A stretch of 19,199 nt of DNA. Origin: Burkholderiales bacterium. Its GTDB lineage: Bacteria; Pseudomonadota; Gammaproteobacteria; Burkholderiales; Burkholderiaceae_C. How positions within the stretch are numbered: position 1 is the first letter of the stretch; every line of letters starts with the position of its first letter. This document shows, piece after piece, positions 1-6,688 of the stretch. The position numbers and the translations under genes are program-made. The stretch covers positions 1-19,199 of the forward strand of contig JAABPT010000320.1 of NCBI GenBank assembly GCA_011391855.1, given 5' to 3'. The notes below the pieces were generated by a model that worked only from the letters and a program-made list of their open reading frames with translations, was not told where the DNA came from and did not search any database.

Positions 1-480
1 CCCCCCATGCGATCCCTTTCGCGGTTCTTAAGATATGTATGCAAGCGTAAGTGAGACTGACCGACAAGGCAATTGCGAACAATCGATTTGCGCGGGACGG
101 CGTGTCGTCGACCCCCTGAATGCGGGGTGGGGAACCCCCGATGCAGGTGGACACGCCGCCTACGGCCGTGACTTCGGGCGAACCATGGCGGACCTGGCAG
201 CATAGCCAGCCGCTGGCCGTCTCAGCGATGCCGTCGGCAGCCCCAGCCACGTGCCGAGGCCGCGACACAGGCCCGCGCCGCGCCGGCAGTCCACTTCCTG
301 GCGAAAGCGCTGCGGCACGGCGGCGAGGCCGAAACCGCGAAAGAGGCGTTCCGCTGCATGGACTTCATGGAAGGGGCAGCGCTGCTGAAAGTCCTGCGAC
401 TGATCCGCCGGTGCGGTGGCAAGTTCGGTGCAGCCGGGTCACGCTGCCACCCCGGTGTGGCGCGTCGCGCCAGCAAAGGA
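1..480. other. 480-base stretch without a convincing gene
   Basis: No complete, recognisable gene was found here. The first ~100 bases are less GC-rich than the rest of the window. On the minus strand an ATG at 8-6, preceded by an AAAGGGA purine stretch, could start a gene leaving the window to the left, but only two codons are visible. On the plus strand about 250-430 reads in one frame with GC-rich third positions (around FLAKALRHGGEAETAKEAF and CMDFMEGAALLKVLRLIRR). That frame has no good start and no stop before it collides with the opposing gene at 481. This could be a frameshifted remnant or simply a GC-driven open frame. I do not recognise the peptide. Confidence 0.4.
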
Positions 481-1431
481 TCAGCGCGCCACCCGAGCCC
501 AGCGCTCGTGGTCGCGCCAGCAGCCGCGGATCTTCAGATAGCCCGGCGAGTAGCCCTCGCGCTGGAAGCCGCAGGCGCGGGCCAGCGCCGCCGAGGCCGT
601 GTTGCCGGGCTGCATATTGGCCTCCAGGCGGTGCAGCCCGAGCTTCGTGAAGGCCAGGCGCACGACGGAATGCAACCCGTCCTTCATGAGCCCCTGGCGT
701 TCATGGCCGGCGAAGGCGTAATAGCCCACGTACGCGCTGCGAAACGCGCCCTGCACGATCTGCGTGATCTCCACGCAGCCCGCCAGCGCATCCGAGTCCA
801 CGCGACGCACGGCGTAACCTCTGCACTGCGGGCCATGCAGGTGCTGCAACTTGTCGCGGAATGCCCGCGGTGTAAGCGGCGGGCTCACCCAGGGCCCGTG
901 CAACTGCCGGCTGGCACGGGCTGCGGCCAGGAACTCCGCCTCGTCGGCAAGCAGCAGTGGCAACACCTGCGTGCGGCGGTGGCCGGCGGCACGGGCCGGC
1001 CGCAGACCCGGGGTGCCGTGGATCGCCCGCAGCGACGCCGCGGTTGACTGGTTCAGGCCGATGGTGCAGCCGAAGGGGTCGACGAGCATCGCCGCACCCG
1101 CCCCCAGGTCCGTGTGCGCCGGTCCACGATGCAAGCGCGCACCGTGCGACAGCAGCAGCGCCACGGCCTCGGCCAGGTCGGCCACCTCCCAGTAGACGGT
1201 GGTGCCGCCGATGCCGCCCGGGCATTTGGCGTCGGCCGGATGAAAGCCGACCAGCACGCCGGGCGCGCGGATGAAGGCGTAGCGCGGGTTCTCGTATTGC
1301 ACCGGCACGCCGAACAGGCGGGCATACCAGCGCGCCGCCTGGTCCACGTGGGCCACGAACAGCACGACCGATTCGACCCGCTCGAGCACAGCGTTCAGGA
1401 CTGCGGTCGCGGGCGCGTCGTCGGACCTCAT
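481..1431 (-). CDS. VOC (glyoxalase-like) domain fused to RimJ/RimL-type GNAT acetyltransferase
   Basis: The 316-residue protein has two parts. Residues ~15-130 resemble a vicinal-oxygen-chelate/glyoxalase-bleomycin-resistance domain: VVLFVAHVDQAARWYARLFG at its start, then GTTVYWEVADLAEAVALL and a closing AMLVDPFGCTIGLNQS. Residues ~155-316 resemble a GNAT N-acetyltransferase of the ribosomal-protein-alanine acetyltransferase group, with RSAYVGYYAFAGHERQGLMK (acetyl-CoA-binding loop region), LGLHRLEANMQPGN and ARACGFQREG. Both halves are in one uninterrupted frame with no stop or obvious start between them. The ATG at 1431 lies 29 bases after the stop of the upstream gene, so the two are probably co-transcribed; no strong ribosome-binding site is visible. 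Known GNATs of this type acetylate protein N-termini or small molecules. VOC domains bind metals or small ligands. The substrate cannot be inferred. Confidence 0.85.
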   Translation of the reverse strand: MRSDDAPATAVLNAVLERVESVVLFVAHVDQAARWYARLFGVPVQYENPRYAFIRAPGVLVGFHPADAKCPGGIGGTTVYWEVADLAEAVALLLSHGARLHRGPAHTDLGAGAAMLVDPFGCTIGLNQSTAASLRAIHGTPGLRPARAAGHRRTQVLPLLLADEAEFLAAARASRQLHGPWVSPPLTPRAFRDKLQHLHGPQCRGYAVRRVDSDALAGCVEITQIVQGAFRSAYVGYYAFAGHERQGLMKDGLHSVVRLAFTKLGLHRLEANMQPGNTASAALARACGFQREGYSPGYLKIRGCWRDHERWARVAR

Positions 1432-1460
1432 CGCCGCGGGTCGGTGTGGACCAGAGCGTG

Positions 1461-2309
1461 TCAGCGGCGCGCGGCCTCGCGTGCCCGCGAACGCGGCAAC
1501 GGTGCGGTTGGCAGCGCCGGCAGCGGAGGCAGCCTCACCTGCCCGACATAGGCGGTCCGGTACGCCGCCAGCCGCGCCGCCAGCACTTCGCGCTGTCCGG
1601 CCAGCGCGGCCTCGTAGATGGTGGCCTTGCCTGCCGAGTAGCGCAGCCGCGTGCTGCTGCGGTTGTATTTGAAGAACAGCACCTGCACGAGCTTGGCACG
1701 CGTCTTCAGGTCGAAGGCGGCCAGTGCGATCTGCAACAGGCCGTCGGCATCGACCTCGGCCGTGGCCACCTGGAAGTGGGCCGAATGCTCGCTGCGCGAC
1801 TGCTGCTCGAAGAGCGTGATCCAGGGCGAGTTCTCGTTCATCGACTGCAGCCCGTCCAGCGTCGCCTGCACGACCGCCAGCGCCGCTGCCTGCGGGCCGA
1901 GCAGCGCCGTCAGCACCGGGATCACGGCTTCGTGCGCCGCCGCGCCGTCGCTGCTGAAGTCGTACTCCTCGAATCGCGAATCGCTCTGCGCCCAACCCAG
2001 CGTGGTGAGGGCCCGGAAGTAGGCGGCGTACCACTCGTTGACCAGACTCATGTCGCCGACCTCGGCACTGGCCACGAGCTGGGCGAAGAGGGTGCAGTTG
2101 ATGAGGTCCTCGCGCGTGGCCACCGGCACCTTCTGGGCAGCGATGACGAGACCGCTGCCCACCACCAGGGTCTGCGCCTCGGTGGACTTCAGTTGCAGCG
2201 GCGGCTGGTCCTCGACGCCACCGGAGCGCAGCCGCCTGGACCGCGGCAGGCTCGGCAGCCTGGCCTTGTGGATGAAATTCTGTGTGGCGGCGGCGGTGAT
2301 GATGGACAT
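1461..2309 (-). CDS. Protein of unknown function, 282 residues
   Basis: I do not recognise this gene. ATG at 2309 is chosen because AGGAG lies 10 bases upstream; a TTG three codons earlier would sit almost on top of that site. There is no signal peptide or clear membrane segment. The N-terminal ~40 residues are basic and proline-rich. Residues ~42-255 look like a folded alpha/beta domain with conspicuous segments INCTLFAQLVA (70-80), NEWYAAYFRALTTLGW (91-106), LQSMNENSPWITLF (154-167) and VQVLFFKYNRSSTRLRYSAG (208-227). The C-terminal ~25 residues are again Pro/Arg-rich and probably disordered. It is the first gene of a two-gene unit with the VOC-GNAT fusion. Codon use is as GC-rich as in its neighbours, so there is no sign of recent transfer. 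Confidence 0.85.
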   Translation of the reverse strand: MSIITAAATQNFIHKARLPSLPRSRRLRSGGVEDQPPLQLKSTEAQTLVVGSGLVIAAQKVPVATREDLINCTLFAQLVASAEVGDMSLVNEWYAAYFRALTTLGWAQSDSRFEEYDFSSDGAAAHEAVIPVLTALLGPQAAALAVVQATLDGLQSMNENSPWITLFEQQSRSEHSAHFQVATAEVDADGLLQIALAAFDLKTRAKLVQVLFFKYNRSSTRLRYSAGKATIYEAALAGQREVLAARLAAYRTAYVGQVRLPPLPALPTAPLPRSRAREAARR

Positions 2310-2366
2310 CGTGAGCAAGCTCCTGGCGGTTTTGTTCCCGGCACGTGGCGCACCGCGAAGTCAGGC

Positions 2367-2395
2367 AATATAGGCACGCCGGAGCATCCACGCAA
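2367..2395 (-). promoter_or_regulatory. Sigma70-type promoter of the unknown-protein/VOC-GNAT unit
   Basis: Reading the minus strand, TTGCGT (2395-2390) is followed after exactly 17 bases by TATATT (2372-2367), close to the TTGACA/TATAAT consensus in an otherwise very GC-rich region. Transcription would begin near 2360, leaving a leader of about 50 bases before the ATG at 2309. Confidence 0.65.
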
Positions 2396-2400
2396 ATGCT

Positions 2401-2436
2401 GTCGGCCACCTGTGCCGTCGGCCACCTGTCGGCCAC
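2401..2436. repeat. Three short direct repeats, GTCGGCCAC(CTG)
   Basis: GTCGGCCACCTG occurs at 2401-2412 and 2417-2428, and a third, shortened copy (GTCGGCCAC) at 2428-2436. They lie between the minus-strand promoter at 2367-2395 and the plus-strand hydrolase start at 2518. They could be protein-binding sites controlling the divergent genes or a chance slippage product in GC-rich DNA. Confidence 0.5.
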
Positions 2437-2517
2437 GGCGGCGGTGGTCCTTGCCACAATGTGCTTCCGCGGCCGGGGACGCTTCGCCTGGCGGCCCGGC
2501 CATGAAGGAGGGGCGAA

Positions 2518-3324
2518 ATGAAGACCACCCTGCGCCGGCTGCCGGCGTTGCTGCTGGCCACCCTGGTCGGCGTGGCCGGCGCGCAGTCGATCGAGAAGTC
2601 CACCGTGCGCCACGGCAGCCTTGCGGTGCCGGTGGAGATCGCGCGGCCCGCTGGCAGCGGGCCGTGGCCGCCGGTCTTGTACATCCACGCCAAGCGCGGC
2701 TACGAGGACGTTGACCGCGAACACATCCTCGGGCTGGCGCGCGACGGCTTCCTGGTCATGGCGCCCGACTGGTTGGCCGCCAACATGATCGAGCGCTGGC
2801 CCGACCGCCACGTGCCCGAAAGCGAGGACGACGTCGAAGCCGCGCTGGCGGCGCTGCTCGTCCACCCCGACGCCTGCCGCCAGCCCGTGGGCGTGGTGGC
2901 CAAATCGCGCGGGCCGTTTTTCGCCATCCGGCTGGCGGCCCAGCGGGCTGCCGACGTCGGCCCCATCGTGGCCTACTACGGCCACTTCCAGAACCCCAAT
3001 GCGCCCGAGCCGCAGCAGTTGTTTTCGGTGGCGCCCGAGGTGCGGCAGATACGCTCTCCGGTGCTGATGCTGATCGGCGACGCCGACCTGGAACTGCGCC
3101 GCCACGTCAACGGCCGCGCCTTCTACGTGCTGTGGGAACGCGGCGTGCCGGTGGAACTGCAGATGTACCCGCTGGCGCGGCGCGCCTTCGACTTCCGCGC
3201 CGACCAGAGCCCCGAGGAGAAGATCGCGGCGCGGCACGCCGCTGGCCGCGAACGCGAGTGGCTGCGGCGCTGGATGGGGCTGGGACCGGACGGCCGCTGC
3301 CCTGGCGCGGCACCGGGGCGGTAG
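2518..3324 (+). CDS. Exported dienelactone-hydrolase-family protein, probably lacking the catalytic His
   Basis: The 268-residue protein begins with a signal peptide (two Arg, a hydrophobic Leu/Ala/Val stretch, likely cleavage after AGA near residue 22). The rest has the alpha/beta-hydrolase layout of dienelactone hydrolases: strand PPVLYIHAKRGYED (51-64), nucleophile elbow VVAKSRGP with Ser130, and acid loop VLMLIGDADLE with Asp190. In the family the histidine sits in a motif like YPGAGHGF. Here the same place reads YPLARRAF (217-224), so the expected His is Arg222. The nucleophile motif also has Ala instead of the first Gly. The ribosome-binding site is excellent (AAGGAGG at 2505-2511, six bases before ATG). 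It is divergent from the unknown-protein unit. It may be a non-catalytic or altered member; periplasmic location is inferred from the signal peptide. Confidence 0.88.
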   Translation: MKTTLRRLPALLLATLVGVAGAQSIEKSTVRHGSLAVPVEIARPAGSGPWPPVLYIHAKRGYEDVDREHILGLARDGFLVMAPDWLAANMIERWPDRHVPESEDDVEAALAALLVHPDACRQPVGVVAKSRGPFFAIRLAAQRAADVGPIVAYYGHFQNPNAPEPQQLFSVAPEVRQIRSPVLMLIGDADLELRRHVNGRAFYVLWERGVPVELQMYPLARRAFDFRADQSPEEKIAARHAAGREREWLRRWMGLGPDGRCPGAAPGR

Positions 3325-3334
3325 CGTGGCGGGT

Positions 3335-3348
3335 GGCCGCACGCGGCC
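3335..3348. other. GC hairpin between convergent genes
   Basis: GGCCGC, two bases, GCGGCC forms a perfect six-pair stem between the ends of the convergent hydrolase and DSD1-type genes. No T tract follows on either strand, so a terminator role is possible but weakly supported. Confidence 0.3.
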
Positions 3349-3367
3349 CGCATGACCTGGTCAGGCC

Positions 3368-4504
3368 TCACCAGCCGTTGATGCGCGGCCAATGCGCCAT
3401 CACCTGCGTGCCGCCGTCGACGACGTGATATTCACCGTGCGCGGCGGCAGTGAAACAGGCGTGGTTGGGCAGGATGCGCAGCTTGTGGCCCACGGGGAAA
3501 CGCGCCATGTCGATCGACGCTCCCGAACGCGAGGTTACGAGCGCCACTTCCTGGCTGGCCGACGAGACGAACAGATCGGGGATGAGCGACCCCTCGACAT
3601 CGCAGACCAGGCCATACCCGGCGTCGTAGGCCGTCCCTTGCGTCGAGCGGTCCTTCGACAGCGCCAGTCCACCGGCGTCGATGATGAAGCGGTTCTGCGC
3701 CGGCTGCCGGCCGGTCACGGTGGCCAGCACGCTCAGCGCCACGTCTTCGATGCGGCACGCGCCCAGGCCAGCCTGGAACAGGTCCTGGAACGGATAGACG
3801 CCGGCGCGGCTTTCGGTGATGCCCTGCATCGAACGCGCGAAGAAAGTGCCCGGGCTGGAGCCATAACTCACCATCGGGCACGGCAGGCCGTGTGACTGCA
3901 GCAGCGCCTGCGCCTGCAGGCCGCCTTGCCGGATGTGCTCGGCGAGATCGGCGATGGCTTCCGTGTCTGAGGCTTCATAAGACGCACCGGCGTAGATCAT
4001 GATGCCGCGCAGCTGCAGGTGCGGCGACGCGTGGATGGCGCGCGCGATGGCCAGGAATTCGGGGTCGCCGGCCTGCACGCCCGAGCGGTGGCGGTCGACG
4101 TCGACGTCGATGACGAGCGGCAGCACGATGCCTTGTTCACGCGCCTGCCGTTCGATGGCCGCCACGGCCTCCAGATCGTGCGTGGCGCAGATCAAGTCGG
4201 TGCCTTGGCGCAACAGTGCCGCGATGCGCGGCACCTTGTCCGGCGCCAGCGGCACGGCATAGAACTGGTCGTGCAGGCCGTGCCGGCTGAAATATTCGGC
4301 CTCCAGCAAAGTGGAAACCGTGATGCCGCGCGCCTGCCGCTGCAACAGCAGGCGGGCAATGTCGATGCTCTTGGGCGTTTTCAGGTGTGGCCGCAGCATC
4401 ACGCCCAGCGCCTCGGCGCGGTCGTGCATGCGCTGGATATTGCGCAGCATGCGCGGCCGGTCGAGCACCAGGCAGGGGGTAGGCAGCAGGTCCAGTGATT
4501 CCAT
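3368..4504 (-). CDS. DSD1-family PLP-dependent enzyme (D-threonine aldolase / D-serine dehydratase-like)
   Basis: The 378-residue protein has the fold-type III (alanine-racemase-like) N-terminal barrel and a C-terminal beta domain. The PLP-binding lysine is Lys42 in MLRPHLKTPKS. Other family segments are VIDVDVDRHRSGVQ, GIMIYAGASYE and SYGSSPGTFF. Near the C-terminus PNHACFT gives the His-x-Cys pair (348, 350) that binds the essential divalent metal in eukaryotic-type D-serine dehydratases; aldolase members usually have His-x-Asp there. Likely reactions are deamination of a D-serine-type substrate or retro-aldol cleavage of D-3-hydroxy amino acids; the exact substrate is open. ATG at 4504 is preferred over longer upstream frames because AAAGGAAAG precedes it by 8 bases and the homology begins there (SLDLLPTPCLVLD). 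It is divergent from the DMT transporter. Confidence 0.9.
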   Translation of the reverse strand: MESLDLLPTPCLVLDRPRMLRNIQRMHDRAEALGVMLRPHLKTPKSIDIARLLLQRQARGITVSTLLEAEYFSRHGLHDQFYAVPLAPDKVPRIAALLRQGTDLICATHDLEAVAAIERQAREQGIVLPLVIDVDVDRHRSGVQAGDPEFLAIARAIHASPHLQLRGIMIYAGASYEASDTEAIADLAEHIRQGGLQAQALLQSHGLPCPMVSYGSSPGTFFARSMQGITESRAGVYPFQDLFQAGLGACRIEDVALSVLATVTGRQPAQNRFIIDAGGLALSKDRSTQGTAYDAGYGLVCDVEGSLIPDLFVSSASQEVALVTSRSGASIDMARFPVGHKLRILPNHACFTAAAHGEYHVVDGGTQVMAHWPRINGW

Positions 4505-4665
4505 GGGGAGAGCTTTCCTTTCGTCGCGTTCAGACGCAAGCAAAGGCCCACCCGCCGCGTGTGCAGGCATCATCGCAGACGGGCCGGCGCGCTGCCCCGG
4601 CGCGGCCGGCCTGGCGAGCGCCGGCCCGGTGGCGCAGCGGCGGCGCAGCCTTCCACGTTCAAGAC

Positions 4666-5733
4666 ATGAATCCGACCCGACTCCCTCTTCCGGCCCTGCG
4701 TGGCGGGCTGCTCGCCTTGCTGGCCGCGGTGCTGTTCGGCATCAGCACGCCCCTGGTGCAGCGCTTCGGCGCTGGCATCGGCGCCTTCACCACCGCGGCC
4801 TGGCTGTATGCGGGGGCCGCGCTGGTGGGCGCCGTTTCGCGCCATCCGGTGCAGCGGGAAGCCAGCCTGCGCCGCGGCGACCTGCCCAGGCTGCTGGCCA
4901 TGGCCGGCTTCGGTGCCGTGCTGGGGCCGGTGGCGCTGGCCTGGGGCCTGCAGCACACCAGTGGCACTGGGGCTTCGCTGATGCTGACGATGGAAGCGCT
5001 GTTCACCGCGGTGCTGGCCTGGTGGCTGTACCACGAGACGATGGACCGCCGCGTCTGGGCCGCAATGGGGCTGTTGCTGGCCGGCGGCGCGCTGCTGGTG
5101 CTGGACCAGGGGCGCGGCGGCGAGGGCCGCTGGCTGGGGTTGCTGGCCGTGCTGCTGGCCACGGCAGCCTGGGGCATGGACAACACGTTGTCGCGCGCGC
5201 TGGCCGAGCGCGACCCCGGCCAGGTGGTGCTGGCCAAGGCCGCGCTCGGCGCGGGAACGACCGCGCTGCTGGCCTGGCTGGCCGGTGAGCCGCTGCCTGG
5301 CGCTTCGGCGGCGCTCGGCCTGGCCGTTGTCGGCGCCACGGGTTACGGACTGAGCCTGCGTTTCTACCTGCTCGCGCAGCGCGCGTTCGGTGCTGCCCGC
5401 ACGGGCTCGGTCTTTGCCTTCGCGCCCTTCGTCGGTGCCGCGCTCGCCGTGCCGCTGGGCGACCGCGCGCCTGGCTGGCTGATGGCGGTGGGCGGCGCCC
5501 TCATGCTGGCTGGCGTGCTGCTGCACCTGGCCGAGTCGCATGGCCACGAACACGAGCACCAGGACCTGGTGCACGAACATGCGCACCGCCACGACGACGG
5601 ACACCACGACCATGCGCATGGCGATGCACAGGGCCCCGTGCCCGCCGGCCGGCACAGCCACCCGCACCACCACCCCGCCCTGCGCCACGCGCACCCGCAT
5701 GTGCCGGACTCGCACCATGCCCACCACCATTGA
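4666..5733 (+). CDS. DMT (EamA) family transporter with His-rich C-terminal tail
   Basis: The 355-residue protein contains about ten hydrophobic segments arranged as two EamA repeats (roughly residues 12-147 and 155-288), with typical marks such as LMLTMEALFTAVLAWW at the end of the first repeat and VFAFAPFVGAALAVPLGD in the second. After the last membrane segment, residues 292-355 contain 25 histidines, many as HEHEH, HAHRH and HHDHAH clusters mixed with Asp and Glu. Such tails bind Zn, Ni, Co or Cu ions in other proteins, and similar tails occur in some EamA transporters, so metal sensing or metal export is a reasonable inference but not shown. ATG at 4666 places the first membrane segment right after a short N-terminus; no clear ribosome-binding site is visible. 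Divergent from the DSD1-type gene, 161 bases apart. Confidence 0.9.
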   Translation: MNPTRLPLPALRGGLLALLAAVLFGISTPLVQRFGAGIGAFTTAAWLYAGAALVGAVSRHPVQREASLRRGDLPRLLAMAGFGAVLGPVALAWGLQHTSGTGASLMLTMEALFTAVLAWWLYHETMDRRVWAAMGLLLAGGALLVLDQGRGGEGRWLGLLAVLLATAAWGMDNTLSRALAERDPGQVVLAKAALGAGTTALLAWLAGEPLPGASAALGLAVVGATGYGLSLRFYLLAQRAFGAARTGSVFAFAPFVGAALAVPLGDRAPGWLMAVGGALMLAGVLLHLAESHGHEHEHQDLVHEHAHRHDDGHHDHAHGDAQGPVPAGRHSHPHHHPALRHAHPHVPDSHHAHHH

Positions 5734-5855
5734 GCACCCCGCCCGCCGCTGAAGTGGATGTGGAAACGTCGGAGCGGCCGTGCAGTGCCCCCTGCGGGCG
5801 CCGCCGCAGTGGAGCGCGGGCTGCGAATCCATCGCCACGCAGCGGGGTTGCTCGC

Positions 5856-5875
5856 ACCGCGGCCGAAGCCGCGGT
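5856..5875. other. Perfect 8-bp hairpin with CGAA loop
   Basis: ACCGCGGC, loop CGAA, GCCGCGGT lies between the His-rich transporter and the thioredoxin-fold gene. It could end the transporter transcript, but no T tract follows. Confidence 0.35.
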
Positions 5876-5899
5876 CAGGCGCGCCGGTAAACTGGGCTG

Positions 5900-6640
5900 A
5901 TGAACCCACTCAACCCCTTATTGCCGACCGCTGCTGCAACGACCGATGCACCGACCCACGCCGACGGCTCCGCCGCCCTGCCCCGGCACGCCTCGGCCGC
6001 TTCCCCCCGGCACTTGTCGCGCCGGCCCCTCGTGCTGGGCGCAGGCGGTGCCTTGCTGGCGGCGCTGGCTGGCTGTTCGAAGGACGTCGAGAAGCCCGAC
6101 CCGGCGAAGGCCACCGCGCCCACCACGCCCACCGCGCCCGGCGCAGCTCCGGTTGCCGCTGCGGCCGACCCGGCACGCCAGAACTACGAGGCGGCCAGCC
6201 GTGGCGCCGGCTTCACGGTCGGACAGCCGATGGCGGCGCGCAGCGTGCTCGTCTTTTTCGACCCGCAGTGCCCGCATTGCGCCACGCTGTGGCTGGCCAG
6301 CAAGCCGCTGCACGACCGCATCCGCATGGTCTGGATGCCGGTGGCCTTCATCCGCCCGGTATCGGGCCCGCAGGGCGCGCTGCTGCTGGCAGCGCCCGAT
6401 CCCGCGAAGCTGATGGACCAGCACGAATCGCTGCTCGCCGGTGGCGCGGGCGGCCTGGCCGTGTCGGGTGCGGCCGACGCTGACCTGCTCGACAAGATCA
6501 AGGCCAATACGGCGCTGTGGACGAAGCTCGACGGCCAGAGCGTGCCGCACCTGATCTACCGCGCCGGCGCCGAAGGTCCTTACGGCAAACAGTCGGGCGG
6601 TCTGCCGACGGGCCAGCTGGCGCAGTTGCTCGGGCTCTGA
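5900..6640 (+). CDS. Thioredoxin-fold disulfide-exchange lipoprotein (DsbC/DsbG-like)
   Basis: The 246-residue protein has a long N-terminal region, a twin arginine (SRRPLVLG, residues 40-47), a hydrophobic stretch and a lipobox LAGC with Cys59, so it is probably a Tat- or Sec-exported lipoprotein. A Pro/Ala/Thr-rich linker (62-90) follows. The redox domain shows VLVFFDPQCPHCATLW with the CPHC active site at 124-127 and a candidate cis-proline in QSVPHLIY. This matches the catalytic domain of DsbC/DsbG-type thiol:disulfide isomerases, but the N-terminal dimerisation domain of those proteins is absent. ATG at 5900 has no ribosome-binding site, and a TAAACT box 6 bases upstream would place transcription start almost on the ATG. 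A TTG at 6014 would give a shorter, more ordinary lipoprotein signal (SRRPLVLGAGG onward). Confidence 0.85.
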   Translation: MNPLNPLLPTAAATTDAPTHADGSAALPRHASAASPRHLSRRPLVLGAGGALLAALAGCSKDVEKPDPAKATAPTTPTAPGAAPVAAAADPARQNYEAASRGAGFTVGQPMAARSVLVFFDPQCPHCATLWLASKPLHDRIRMVWMPVAFIRPVSGPQGALLLAAPDPAKLMDQHESLLAGGAGGLAVSGAADADLLDKIKANTALWTKLDGQSVPHLIYRAGAEGPYGKQSGGLPTGQLAQLLGL

Positions 6641-6688
6641 GCGCCCTCGAAGGCCGCACCCGGCAGCGCCGCCGATGGCCGCGGTCCG

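Noticed and set aside
481..3342. A 953-codon open frame on the minus strand covering the whole left region
   Set aside because: Only its last 316 codons (481-1431) are a real gene. The rest is the out-of-frame shadow of the unknown protein (1461-2309) and of the plus-strand hydrolase; its residues are low-complexity Ala/Gly/Arg/His.
4570..5838. A 422-codon minus-strand open frame opposite the His-rich transporter
   Set aside because: Val/Met/Arg/Gln-rich composition is the complement of the transporter's codons; the transporter has clear membrane topology on the other strand.
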